DNA of 46,151 nt, from positions 1-46,151 of the forward strand of contig JAHFHC010000007.1 of NCBI GenBank assembly GCA_023247085.1. The letters run 5' to 3'. The notes under the pieces are model-generated. The model saw only the letters and a list, made by a program, of their open reading frames with translations. It was not told where the DNA came from and ran no database searches. A program made the position numbers and the translations under genes. Below, in pieces: positions 28,901 through 37,832 of the stretch (positions are counted from its first letter, which is position 1; the number at the start of each line of letters is the position of its first letter). The stretch is from Microcaldota archaeon. Lineage in GTDB: Archaea > Micrarchaeota > Micrarchaeia > Norongarragalinales > UBA8480.

Positions 28901-29382
28901 CCAGCTCCACGGATTGGGCCAGAAAAATAAACTGAAACATATTCACTTCCATCAGCGTTTTTCTTTAGCTTAAGCCGAATAACTCCTTCAATTGGTGCAC
29001 TGACTACCCCTTCGGTATAAAGCGCCAAGCCAGTTCGCACAGCTTGTTCAATTCGAATTTCTCTCTCTTCTATTGCGCCACAAAGTGACTTCACTGGCCA
29101 CTTGCCTTCAAGGATCTCATTTGAAATTGCTATAACAATTGATTCACGATCTATGCCTGTTTGCACTAATTCTCGAATGTGTGCTGCGATTCCAATTGGG
29201 CCAACTAAACCTTCAACTCGGCCAGCGACGTCTTCTGCTGGTGTGATTTCAACTTCTTTTTTTGGATCAAGTCCCTTTTGTCTAGCGTTATTCGCCACTT
29301 CGTAACAGCGGTCAAACTCCCTTTTCAACGCAACAGAATACTTCGCGTGTTGTTCAGACATTTGCAAACTCGTTGTTGTCAA
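25909..29382 (-). CDS. polC: DNA polymerase D large subunit DP2
   Basis: 1157 aa; [63 protein letters not shown]; no intein. Confidence 0.96.
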   Translation of the reverse strand: [1157 protein letters not shown]

Positions 29383-30977
29383 ATTATTTTGTCTCCCCCG
29401 AAGTTAAGCACTTGCAAATTGTTTGACTTTAAATTGTAAATTGGAACTTGGCACGGCGTCGGCTCATGGCCAAGCTTAACTTGATAATCGGTTTTACCTT
29501 GCCAACAGCCGCCGTTAATCACCATTACGCCGTGATAACTCGTATAGCCATTTCTGTGAATGTCGCCAAAGTGAAAAATGTCCGGCACTTCTTCAAGTAA
29601 AGTGTAATCCCGCTTTTCTGGAGCAAATGGAACATTATCGCCATAAATCGGGTTTAACAATCGCCTGCGCAGCATTTCCACCCCGACTTTTTCAGGGTTC
29701 AAGTGAGTATTGCGCAATTTTGGCAAGCTGTTAATCATTGAATACATTGACGCACCGTGGTAAATCACGTGTTTAAAACCATGTATCTTTGCAGAAACTG
29801 GGTTGCCCAAGAAGTGGATATTTTTGTAACCAGCCGTTCCTTTTGTAAATTCAGGCGATAAACGCGGTTGAGGTACTGCGCTGCGTACTGCATCGTGGTT
29901 TCCAGGCGCAACTAGCACTTCAATATGTTCTGGGATAAGCTTAAGGTAATCATTCAAAATTTCGTATTGCGTGTAAATATCTTTTGTAGCAAGTTCTTTT
30001 TCTTGGTCAGGATAAACCCCAATTCCATCCACTAGATCTCCAGCAATTGAAATGTACTTGACTTTACCTGCAATTTCTCGCTCGCTGTCTGTTCCCTCGC
30101 CATTAAGAAACGATAAAAATTTGCCAAAACTATCTTTTAGAAATAACCGGCTTCCAACGTGAATGTCGGAAATACAAATTACTGACACGTCTTCATCTGC
30201 ACTTTTTTTAATTGGCGAAATCGGCACTTCTGGCCAAATTATGTCTTTTGCAATAAATAATTCTTCAGCGCAGCTCCCATCAATTGCAATTACTTCATCT
30301 AGAATAACGTCATCAGCTTTTTCGCGAATTGGCGAGTCCTTCATTACTAGACATTTAATACTGCTTTCTTCGTCTTCAAGTTCAATTAACACATGCCCAT
30401 TTTTTGTAGTTTGCTTGTCAAAAACAATTCCAATTATCCTGCCGGTTTTACCGCGCGAAGATCCTTTTATTCCCGAAATAGGGATTAACGGCAACTCACT
30501 TACCCTGCCTTTCATTATGCCCTTCAACCTACGGAAACGATCGCGGAATAAGCCAACAAATTCTTCAATTGTGCCCGTGCACCTGCTTTTGCCAGTTACG
30601 TCCATATCTTCGCTTATTTCAAGCTGGCTTGCCACTTCTGCGTTTAGCGGTTTGAATGATTTAAACTGGACAATCACTTGTGCTTTTTCAATAACTTCAA
30701 TTGAAGCAATTACCTCTCTGCACAGCTCTTCAGTAATTACAAAAACTTTTTGTTCAAGGCACTTGCCAACTACACTCAAAGCTTTTTCTTGAGTTAGCGA
30801 ACATATTAATTCGAGCGCCCTTGGTGAAAACAATACTTTTGCTTCGCTAGCTTTTTTTAAAACACTTTGACGTAAACCGAGCTGTACTTCGCTGGTTGCA
30901 TCGTTAATAGTAATAGCTGGCGCGTCTTCGTTAACGCTGCTGACGCTAGTATCAATATCCACTTTTTTGCTTAACAC
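29379..30977 (-). CDS. polB: DNA polymerase D small subunit DP1
   Basis: CISDIHVGSRLFLKDSFGKF, AGDLVDGIGVYPDQE, APGNHDAVRSAVPQP, FGDIHRNGY; 4-nt overlap with DP2. Confidence 0.95.
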   Translation of the reverse strand: MLSKKVDIDTSVSSVNEDAPAITINDATSEVQLGLRQSVLKKASEAKVLFSPRALELICSLTQEKALSVVGKCLEQKVFVITEELCREVIASIEVIEKAQVIVQFKSFKPLNAEVASQLEISEDMDVTGKSRCTGTIEEFVGLFRDRFRRLKGIMKGRVSELPLIPISGIKGSSRGKTGRIIGIVFDKQTTKNGHVLIELEDEESSIKCLVMKDSPIREKADDVILDEVIAIDGSCAEELFIAKDIIWPEVPISPIKKSADEDVSVICISDIHVGSRLFLKDSFGKFLSFLNGEGTDSEREIAGKVKYISIAGDLVDGIGVYPDQEKELATKDIYTQYEILNDYLKLIPEHIEVLVAPGNHDAVRSAVPQPRLSPEFTKGTAGYKNIHFLGNPVSAKIHGFKHVIYHGASMYSMINSLPKLRNTHLNPEKVGVEMLRRRLLNPIYGDNVPFAPEKRDYTLLEEVPDIFHFGDIHRNGYTSYHGVMVINGGCWQGKTDYQVKLGHEPTPCQVPIYNLKSNNLQVLNFGGDKII

Positions 30978-31097
30978 CTGAATTTGATTTTGTTAATTAT
31001 CTCCAGCGAATGCAAGAGAAAAAATCTGAATTTATAAAAGTAGTAAGGTAAGCTAGATTTTTTATAGCAATAGGCGAGAAACGAGATGAGAGTTATT

Positions 31098-31376
31098 TTA
31101 GAGAGTTTGTTCTTTTAGCACTTCTAATTCGCTTAAGAGATTCCAAATAGTAGTGCGTGCATGCATTGGCAGGTTAATGTCATTAACAACTTCTTCTAAA
31201 GCGTGTATGGACGTTGTTAATGCTTCGTTGGCACTCTTGTCGCTTTCTGTTAAACGCATTTTTGACTTAGCAATAGAGGCGCGCACGTTCTTAGGAATAG
31301 AAGTATCTTCGCATAACATGTCTAGCATTTGAATTAATGGCTCTATTTCATTTTGACTAATTTTTTCTATAGGCAC
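31098..31376 (-). CDS. UPF0147 family protein
   Basis: LDMLCEDTSIPKNVRASIAKSK...NDINLPMHARTTIWNLLSELE. Confidence 0.88.
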   Translation of the reverse strand: MPIEKISQNEIEPLIQMLDMLCEDTSIPKNVRASIAKSKMRLTESDKSANEALTTSIHALEEVVNDINLPMHARTTIWNLLSELEVLKEQTL

Positions 31377-31510
31377 TATAAATCACCACTAACTTCGTAG
31401 AAGCAAAGCAGTTGCTTTACTCGAGCAAAATACGCAGATTAAAATTTGAATATAAGAGTTTTTAACTCTACGGGTACATGGAGGTTGTTCTAAGGACCTA
31501 CGAATTCTCC

Positions 31511-32866
31511 TTATGCGGACAGTAGTTGTTCTTGGTATAATTGTCTGGCTTCTAGTGGGTTCCGGCTTTGTTTTTGGAAAAGCATGTACGCGACAGTTCT
31601 AACTAGTGATGCAGATTTTAGACCTCCGCCGAATGCGGCTTTTGCTGCTCTAAGGTGTTTTTCGTATGTTTGCTTGGCTTCTTTGGCGTTTGAGAATTTG
31701 TTTTGGAAGAGCATCAGTGCGGTTGTTCTGATTAGCGGCGCGGTTTCTGGGTCTGTTCCAAATGCGGCTTTTGCTGCTTTGAAGTGTTTTTGATATACTT
31801 GTTTAGCTTCTTGTGCGCTTTTGAATTTGTTTTGTAAGAGTATGACTGCTGCTGTTCTTACTAGTGGTTTGGTGTCTTCGTCTTGTCCGAATGTTTCTTC
31901 TGCTTGTTGTAGGTAGCGTTGGTATGTTTGTTTTGCTTCTTGTGCGCTTTTGAATTTGTTTTGTAAGAGCATGACTGCTGCGGTTCTAACTAGTGTTTGT
32001 GTTTCTGGGTCTGTTCCGAATACAGCTTTTGCTGCTCTAAGGTGTTTTTCGTATGTTTGCTTGGCTTGTTTAGCACTTTGGAATTTATTCAGGAATAGCG
32101 CGTGTGCTGCGGTTCTAACTAGTGTTTGTGTTTCTGAGTCTTGTCCAAAGGTTTGTTGTGCTGCTTTTAGGTGTTTTTGGTATGTTCGTTTAGCTTCTTT
32201 TGCATCTCTAAATTTTTTTTGGAAGAGCAGGTGCGCCGCGGTTCTTACTAGCGGGCGTGTTTCTTCATTGTCTCCGAATTCCCTGTGGCAGTCTTTGTAA
32301 ATGCCATTGACTTGAAAAATGCTGAATTTATGGGCGTGTCTTTTTATTATGGAGTTTGGTACGCCGAGGTCTTTCATTAGTTGGTATTCTGCCGTGATGT
32401 GGTCTAGAATGGCCATTGCGAGTGAATTGTTTTGTTGTAGGTTTTGTGCAGTGTGACCTAAGGCGTGTAAGTTCAAGGCCATTTTACGCAGGTAAGCTGC
32501 AAAAGTAGCGTTTTTAATTAGCTTGCTAGCTTGTTCATGCAAATGTGCTTGTTTTCTAAGTTCTGCTTGTAGTTCTTGTGCTAACTTGTGGGGTTTGCCA
32601 CGTCTTCTTTGTATACGTGTTTCAAGCTTGTTTGCTATTTTAGCGCCGTGCAAAGCTTGTTGGATGACTTCGTGTGCTTTTTCGACTCCACCGTGTTCGG
32701 GTATTTCTCCCCTCGCTATAGCCATGTGGAGCGCGTGTTTTAGCGCTGGATTGCGTTGGATGTGTTGTTTTATTTTAGGGTCTTGTAATAATCGCGTCGT
32801 GCTTTGGTTTATTCTATGCTCTATACTTTGTGTCAGTGCACTGAATACAACTCGTTTTGGTTCCAT
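31511..32866 (-). CDS. Repeat protein: N-terminal helical domain plus about six 43-aa repeats
   Basis: Repeats LVRTAAxxLFxNKFxxAKEAKQTYxKHLxAAxxxFGxDxETxx at 43-aa spacing; paralogous with 1..952. Confidence 0.85.
   Translation of the reverse strand: MEPKRVVFSALTQSIEHRINQSTTRLLQDPKIKQHIQRNPALKHALHMAIARGEIPEHGGVEKAHEVIQQALHGAKIANKLETRIQRRRGKPHKLAQELQAELRKQAHLHEQASKLIKNATFAAYLRKMALNLHALGHTAQNLQQNNSLAMAILDHITAEYQLMKDLGVPNSIIKRHAHKFSIFQVNGIYKDCHREFGDNEETRPLVRTAAHLLFQKKFRDAKEAKRTYQKHLKAAQQTFGQDSETQTLVRTAAHALFLNKFQSAKQAKQTYEKHLRAAKAVFGTDPETQTLVRTAAVMLLQNKFKSAQEAKQTYQRYLQQAEETFGQDEDTKPLVRTAAVILLQNKFKSAQEAKQVYQKHFKAAKAAFGTDPETAPLIRTTALMLFQNKFSNAKEAKQTYEKHLRAAKAAFGGGLKSASLVRTVAYMLFQKQSRNPLEARQLYQEQLLSA
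31560..32250. repeat. 129-bp tandem coding repeats
   Basis: Near-identical segments e.g. TTCTTGTGCGCTTTTGAATTTGTTTTGTAAGAGYATGACTGCTGC at about 31808 and 31937; 43-codon periodicity. Confidence 0.8.
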
Positions 32867-32896
32867 GGATTATTTATTGTTTTAACTAATATTAAA

Positions 32897-33074
32897 CGAG
32901 CCCGCCGCGATTTTCGATGTCACTCCGTTCTTTTGTGGAGTGACGAACCTTTCTTCTCAAGAAAGGAATGTCTTCGAACGCGGGACCTATTGCTTACTAC
33001 GCGCCTTTTTTTAGTTTTGTGCTAATAAATCAGCTTAGGAGGCAATCGCTCTATCCAGGCTGAGCTACGGGCCC
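32897..33074 (-). tRNA. tRNA-Arg (CCT) with two introns (about 32995-33035 in the anticodon loop; about 32911-32972 in the T-loop)
   Basis: Spliced: GGGCCCGTAGCTCAGCCTGGATAGAGCGATTGCCTCCTAAGCAATAGGTCCCGCGTTCGAATCGCGGCGGGCTCG; all stems pair only after both segments are removed. Confidence 0.85.
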
Positions 33075-33134
33075 ATTTAAGTCGTATAATCTTGTGCTTG
33101 TTTTGTTTTAAATAAGTGCTTCGACTTTTTTTCT

Positions 33135-34106
33135 TCACTTGGTTGGCATTGCAGAGGTTGTCCTTCCGCGTTCAATTGGTCGTTGTCCTTTGCGAAGTAC
33201 ATCGCGTTTTTCAATACGTGGCATTACTCTTTGAACATAGTCAAGCGCATAAGGAATTTTTTCGTGTTGCCCTGTATTTTCAAGAAATTCCACTATGACG
33301 CCAGCTGCCTCTTTAAATTGTTTTCCGCGAGTTAATCTATGGCGCGCTACCTCTTCTGCTGTCCTCGGAATTGGGTGTTCAAACCGACGTGGAATTTTAG
33401 GCTGAGCTACTTTTTCACCGCATTTTAGCGCCGCAAGCAGAATAGCGGGTTCAATTGGAGGCTGTAAAATTGTATCTTTATGCCTATGAAATAATTGTTT
33501 TAACGTGCTATGCACATTACTCCAACTCTTTGGAGTAAAAGCATACATGCCCGCATAAGTTTGAAACGCTTTTCGCTGTGCAAGTGCGTCTATTATAGCG
33601 GTACCGACATGAGGGTTTGAGTCACTTGGATGAAAATGAGGGTTAGCGTAGGTTGCAAGTACGCTTGTGTGTATTTCAGTTAAATATTGTGGAACTGGAA
33701 AAGTACGCCAAGAAACTTTATCCCACGCGCCTATTGTTACCGTTGCTTTTTTGTTCACTAATGGGGCTAGCATTTTGTGCATGTGTTTTGCTTCTAGTTC
33801 GTAATCATCTGGAAGGCATAGCACAAAATGTGGCTTTTCTTTTTGTGTTCCTTGATTAATTGCAGCCATTACCCCTGCGCCATAACCGTCAAGCGGCGTT
33901 TCAGCTATTTTAACATCCGCCATTTTCCTAACTGCAGCTTGAAAGGGCTCATTTCCTTGCAAGTGTTTACTTGTCATTCCGAGGTAAAATATCGGAGTAT
34001 ATCCTCTTTTTCTCAAATTGCTTCTAAGCGTTTCTATTATGTCAAGTCCAGTTAAGCGGCCAACTGACGGCAACGCCACTAGGACCTTTTTTACTGGTTT
34101 TTTCAT
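33135..34106 (-). CDS. Putative nucleotide-diphosphosugar/glycosyltransferase-like protein
   Basis: LVALPSVGRLTGLDIIETLRSNLRKRGY..., CLPDDYELEAKHMHKMLAPLV: acidic motif in a GT-A-like context; weak. Confidence 0.4.
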   Translation of the reverse strand: MKKPVKKVLVALPSVGRLTGLDIIETLRSNLRKRGYTPIFYLGMTSKHLQGNEPFQAAVRKMADVKIAETPLDGYGAGVMAAINQGTQKEKPHFVLCLPDDYELEAKHMHKMLAPLVNKKATVTIGAWDKVSWRTFPVPQYLTEIHTSVLATYANPHFHPSDSNPHVGTAIIDALAQRKAFQTYAGMYAFTPKSWSNVHSTLKQLFHRHKDTILQPPIEPAILLAALKCGEKVAQPKIPRRFEHPIPRTAEEVARHRLTRGKQFKEAAGVIVEFLENTGQHEKIPYALDYVQRVMPRIEKRDVLRKGQRPIERGRTTSAMPTK

Positions 34107-34158
34107 GTATTCCTTTCGTTTCCCAGCTTTTTTATTCTATGGCTGCGTTTGCTCTATA

Positions 34159-35943
34159 ATGCTGATAACAATGTTGTTTTCGTTTACTGGGTTAGTAGAG
34201 GCAAGTGCAGGCGCAATTGGCAGCGGGGTATCTGGTTTGCCGATCACTGAATTCGGCATAGTCCTCTTAGTTGCCCTTGTACTTGGATTAATACTCTCGC
34301 GATTTGGCATTTCATCTTCAATTGGATTCATTTTAACTGGCCTTCTTCTAGGTAGCCAAGGTTTAAACTATATTTCCGAAACTGGAATTTCAAACGCACT
34401 AGGCGAAATTGGCCTTCTTGCCATTTTGTTCTACTTGGGCTTAGAGCTTAACTTACGCAAGTTTAAAGAAACCGGCGGGGTAGCAGTCGTGTTTGCAGTT
34501 GTAGAAATGGCTGGCGCATTTACAGTGGGATTCCTAGTTTCACAAGTTTTTGGCTTTCATTTACTTGAATCGCTTATAATCGGCGCAATGCTAGTAGCCG
34601 CTAGTACAGTTGAAGCGGTTAAATTCATGATTGAAAAAAATATAATGCAGTCACTTGAAGCGCGAATAGCGGTTTCAATACTCATTTTACAAGATATTTT
34701 CGCTGTACTCCTAGTTGTCTTTTTCTCAACTCTTGCTTCAAGCCAATCGTTTAACCTAGCAGTTTTCAACGCATTGATATTCGTAGTTGCAATGTTCTTC
34801 ATTGTTGGCAAGCTATCGCGTCCTGTTTTTGAACTCCTTGAAAAATGGGGCCAGCAAGACAAAATGTTTTTGTTCGGCTTAGCAAGTGGAATAGTAGTTG
34901 CTTTTCTAGGCGCATTTCTTGGCTTATCTCCAATTCTAGGCGCATACTTTGCAGGTTTTGCACTTGCTGAAACTGGCTTTGCTGAAAAGATAAAACGCGA
35001 ATTCGGATTTTTGCGTGAATTATTCCTTTTGTTTTTCTTCGTAAGTTTTGGCTCCAAAGTCTTGCTGCCTACTTCTGCTAATTTAATTCTCTTCATAGCC
35101 GTGCTTGTAATTGCCTACATTTTAGTAAAGATAATTTCGTATGGCTTTTTTGGTGCAGCAATTGGACTCAATGTACCAAGTTCAGTTGCAATTGGCGCAA
35201 TTTTACTTCCAATTGGCGAATTCGGCATTTTAATCGCTTCCACAGCAGAAAAACTAAACACTCCAGGTTGTTCACTTGCAGGTACATGCGTATTAAGCGA
35301 TTCACAAGGCTTTCTCTCAGCTGCTTTTGCATTAGCAATAGTAACCACGTTAATCGGGCCATTTGTATTTGAACGAATTGACAAAGCAGCTTCGCTTTTA
35401 CTCCGATTATACCCTGTAAGAGTAAGGGAGAAAATTGCGCTTGTCGGCGACCAAGTGCAAGGGCTAGAAACCGTTTTTGTAACTTCCGCGTTTCAAAACC
35501 AAGCAGTGATAATTTTGAAAAACTTAATTGCCAATTTAGTAATTGCATGTTCAGTTGTTTACCTTGCGTTTATCCTCCGCCAACAAGTAACTTTATCATT
35601 CTTACACTTTTTACCAACTGAACTTGCCTTGACCCTCGCATTATTGCCAATAATAATTTGGCCAGTGTACAACTTTGCAAAAGAGTTCAAAGCTCTAATT
35701 AGATATGTTCAGCAGACGCTCACGTCAGCCAAAAAATCGAAAAAGAAAGAATCCAACTCGGTTAATTCCTTTGACTTGATAATCGGGTTCCTAATGACAT
35801 TAATGGGCGTCATTGCTACGATTCTGATTTACTCCGCTTTTCCAACTACATTCATAGCGATTCTAGTGCCTGTGACGTATACCGTGCTTTCGATTTACTT
35901 GCTAGTCAATTCAACCAAGCAATTTCTTCAACCAGCTAAGTAG
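34159..35943 (+). CDS. CPA2/Kef-type cation:proton antiporter
   Basis: GFILTGLLLGSQGLNYI, LAILFYLGLELNLRKFKETG, ILLPIGEFGILIAST; start moved to 34159 to reduce antisense overlap. Confidence 0.88.
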   Translation: MLITMLFSFTGLVEASAGAIGSGVSGLPITEFGIVLLVALVLGLILSRFGISSSIGFILTGLLLGSQGLNYISETGISNALGEIGLLAILFYLGLELNLRKFKETGGVAVVFAVVEMAGAFTVGFLVSQVFGFHLLESLIIGAMLVAASTVEAVKFMIEKNIMQSLEARIAVSILILQDIFAVLLVVFFSTLASSQSFNLAVFNALIFVVAMFFIVGKLSRPVFELLEKWGQQDKMFLFGLASGIVVAFLGAFLGLSPILGAYFAGFALAETGFAEKIKREFGFLRELFLLFFFVSFGSKVLLPTSANLILFIAVLVIAYILVKIISYGFFGAAIGLNVPSSVAIGAILLPIGEFGILIASTAEKLNTPGCSLAGTCVLSDSQGFLSAAFALAIVTTLIGPFVFERIDKAASLLLRLYPVRVREKIALVGDQVQGLETVFVTSAFQNQAVIILKNLIANLVIACSVVYLAFILRQQVTLSFLHFLPTELALTLALLPIIIWPVYNFAKEFKALIRYVQQTLTSAKKSKKKESNSVNSFDLIIGFLMTLMGVIATILIYSAFPTTFIAILVPVTYTVLSIYLLVNSTKQFLQPAK

Positions 35944-35999
35944 CCAAGTCTATTGCAGCTAAGCGTATTAAATTGGTCTAATTCCCTTGTAATCATCAC

Positions 36000-36049
36000 G
36001 TGATGAACCTGAACAACCTCTGACTCGTGATGAAGTTGATAGCGTCTGA
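36000..36049 (+). ncRNA. Box C/D sRNA (core C to D)
   Basis: GTGATGA (C, 36000-36006), 13-nt guide ACCTGAACAACCT, CTGA (D', 36020-36023), CTC, GTGATGA (C', 36027-36033), 12-nt guide AGTTGATAGCGT, CTGA (D, 36046-36049). Confidence 0.85.
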
Positions 36050-36091
36050 TATAAAAATTGTTTTTTAAAACTTGAATAATTTGAATTAGTT

Positions 36092-36496
36092 TCATTTCAT
36101 TTGTTCAAAAGTTTTAACTGCTGCTTTAACCGCGTCTCTTGCATATAAATCTGCGCGTTTTGCCGCTTGTGCTTTTGTCTGCCGTGGTCCGCTTATACCC
36201 CAGCCAATTGGCTTACCGTATTTTACCATTAATTGTGCTATTCCGCCGCTAGCTACGTCAGCTACAACAATATCGTGATTAGTTTCTCCTTGTAAAATTG
36301 CGCCTAGTACGACGATTCCATCAATGTCATGATGTTTTAGCAAATAGTCAGCGCCAACTGGCACGTCAAGTACGCCAGCAACGTGGAATTTTCCAACTAA
36401 TTTATGGCCAAGTTTTTTAACTTCTTTTTCAGCTGCTGCTTCCATTTTAGAAGTAACGTCTCGATTATACTCTGCAACCACCATTCCAATACGCAT
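36092..36496 (-). CDS. ribH: 6,7-dimethyl-8-ribityllumazine synthase
   Basis: VAEYNRDVTSKM, GVLDVPVGADYLLKHHDIDGIVVLGAILQGETNHDIVV, WGISGPRQTKAQAAKRADLYARDA. Confidence 0.93.
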   Translation of the reverse strand: MRIGMVVAEYNRDVTSKMEAAAEKEVKKLGHKLVGKFHVAGVLDVPVGADYLLKHHDIDGIVVLGAILQGETNHDIVVADVASGGIAQLMVKYGKPIGWGISGPRQTKAQAAKRADLYARDAVKAAVKTFEQMK

Positions 36497-36514
36497 CTTG
36501 TTTTTACCTCTAAT

Positions 36515-36985
36515 TTATTTTATTGAACCAACATTCTCCTTGCCTTGGCGTATTCCTTTACCTGCATTAAGCGAAAGGCCGGTTTGTCCCTTTAGCAACG
36601 CTACAGCATTCAAAGCGTGTTTTTCAGCTCTATTAACTGCAATTTGTTTTACTTTCTTCTCATTTTTATCTTCATCTTCGTGTACGAACACTTCAAGTAT
36701 GTGCTTGTGGGTTATGAGTTGAACTTGTTGTATTGATGTAGACGCTTCGTGGCCGCATACTTTGTCAATAGGCATTTTGCCAACCCAACCAAATGCCATA
36801 ACTATGTCGCACCCTTGGTCGAATAACCGCAAACAAGCAACTGGCAAATCCTTAACGCCCGGCACAGTATATTGGACAACTCGTGAACTCGGTAAGCTTT
36901 TCTTTAATATTTTTACAGCAGCTGACGCCATGTCGACACGTGAAAATGTAGTGTCGCAAATTCCAATTGTATACATATTAATCAC
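36515..36985 (-). CDS. ribC: Archaeal-type riboflavin synthase
   Basis: GICDTTFSRVDMASAAVKIL, VPGVKDLPVACLRLFDQGCDIVMAFGWVGK, VCGHEAS, VFVHEDED. Confidence 0.94.
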   Translation of the reverse strand: MINMYTIGICDTTFSRVDMASAAVKILKKSLPSSRVVQYTVPGVKDLPVACLRLFDQGCDIVMAFGWVGKMPIDKVCGHEASTSIQQVQLITHKHILEVFVHEDEDKNEKKVKQIAVNRAEKHALNAVALLKGQTGLSLNAGKGIRQGKENVGSIK

Positions 36986-37064
36986 TTAGCAAATTGAGGT
37001 TTAAGTCACTTTGCAATGTTGACTGTTCATTAAGTATTTATTGAGCTTTTACTTTATTTTTTTT

Positions 37065-37832
37065 ATGGATGCATGGGAAAGCGCGTTGGCTAAATTTCTT
37101 GAGCAATGGAAAGGGCGAAAAGATGTTGAAGGGGCATTAGTGGCCGGTAGCTATGCGTGGGGGTGCCCAACCAAATACTCGGATATAGATGTACACATAG
37201 TTCTTTCGGATAAAGTAAATTGGCGTAAAAGAGGAAATGCAGTTGTTGATGGTTTTCTTATTGAGTACTTCGCTAATCCGCCGCGCCAGCTTAAACAATA
37301 TATGAAAGAAGATTACGCCAGTGGAAAGAAAACTGACGCGGCGATGTTTTCACGGGGAAGAATTTTGTTCGACAAACGAGGAGAAATTAAAAAACTCCGC
37401 CAATTCGCCAAGCGTGAATTGAAAAAGAAATTTGTTATGCTTCGTGGTGCAGAACTTGAAATCGCAAAGTATATGCTTTGGGATGGTTTGGATAACTTGA
37501 ATGACCTGCAAGACCAAAAATCACCAGGTTTCAATCTGCTTTACAACTTACTGCTTGAAAAAGTGATTTCTACTTATGCAAAATATCTAGGAGTTGAAGT
37601 TGCTTCGCCGGCTAAATTGTATAATTTTTTCACAAGCGAGAAATTCCGAAAGGCCTACGGGATGGCTGCGTTTCCTGACAAGAAGTTTGTAAAGTTGGTC
37701 TCGGTTTGTTTTAAACAACACGGGCGACGTTCATTTAAGGCAATCGAAAAATTAATTTGGTACTCTCTATGCGAAATGGGCAATTTCAAAGTCGATGGCT
37801 GGAAAATAAGAACTCCGCTTAAGTTGGAATAA
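37065..37832 (+). CDS. Pol-beta superfamily nucleotidyltransferase
   Basis: ALVAGSYAWGCPTKYSDIDVHIVL (GS..YG..SDID-like). Confidence 0.82.
   Translation: MDAWESALAKFLEQWKGRKDVEGALVAGSYAWGCPTKYSDIDVHIVLSDKVNWRKRGNAVVDGFLIEYFANPPRQLKQYMKEDYASGKKTDAAMFSRGRILFDKRGEIKKLRQFAKRELKKKFVMLRGAELEIAKYMLWDGLDNLNDLQDQKSPGFNLLYNLLLEKVISTYAKYLGVEVASPAKLYNFFTSEKFRKAYGMAAFPDKKFVKLVSVCFKQHGRRSFKAIEKLIWYSLCEMGNFKVDGWKIRTPLKLE

Noticed and set aside
25909-29382. Possible intein in DP2 or ATPase subunit A
   Set aside because: DP2 (1157 aa) and atpA (581 aa) have continuous core motifs and normal lengths, with no splicing-domain insertion.
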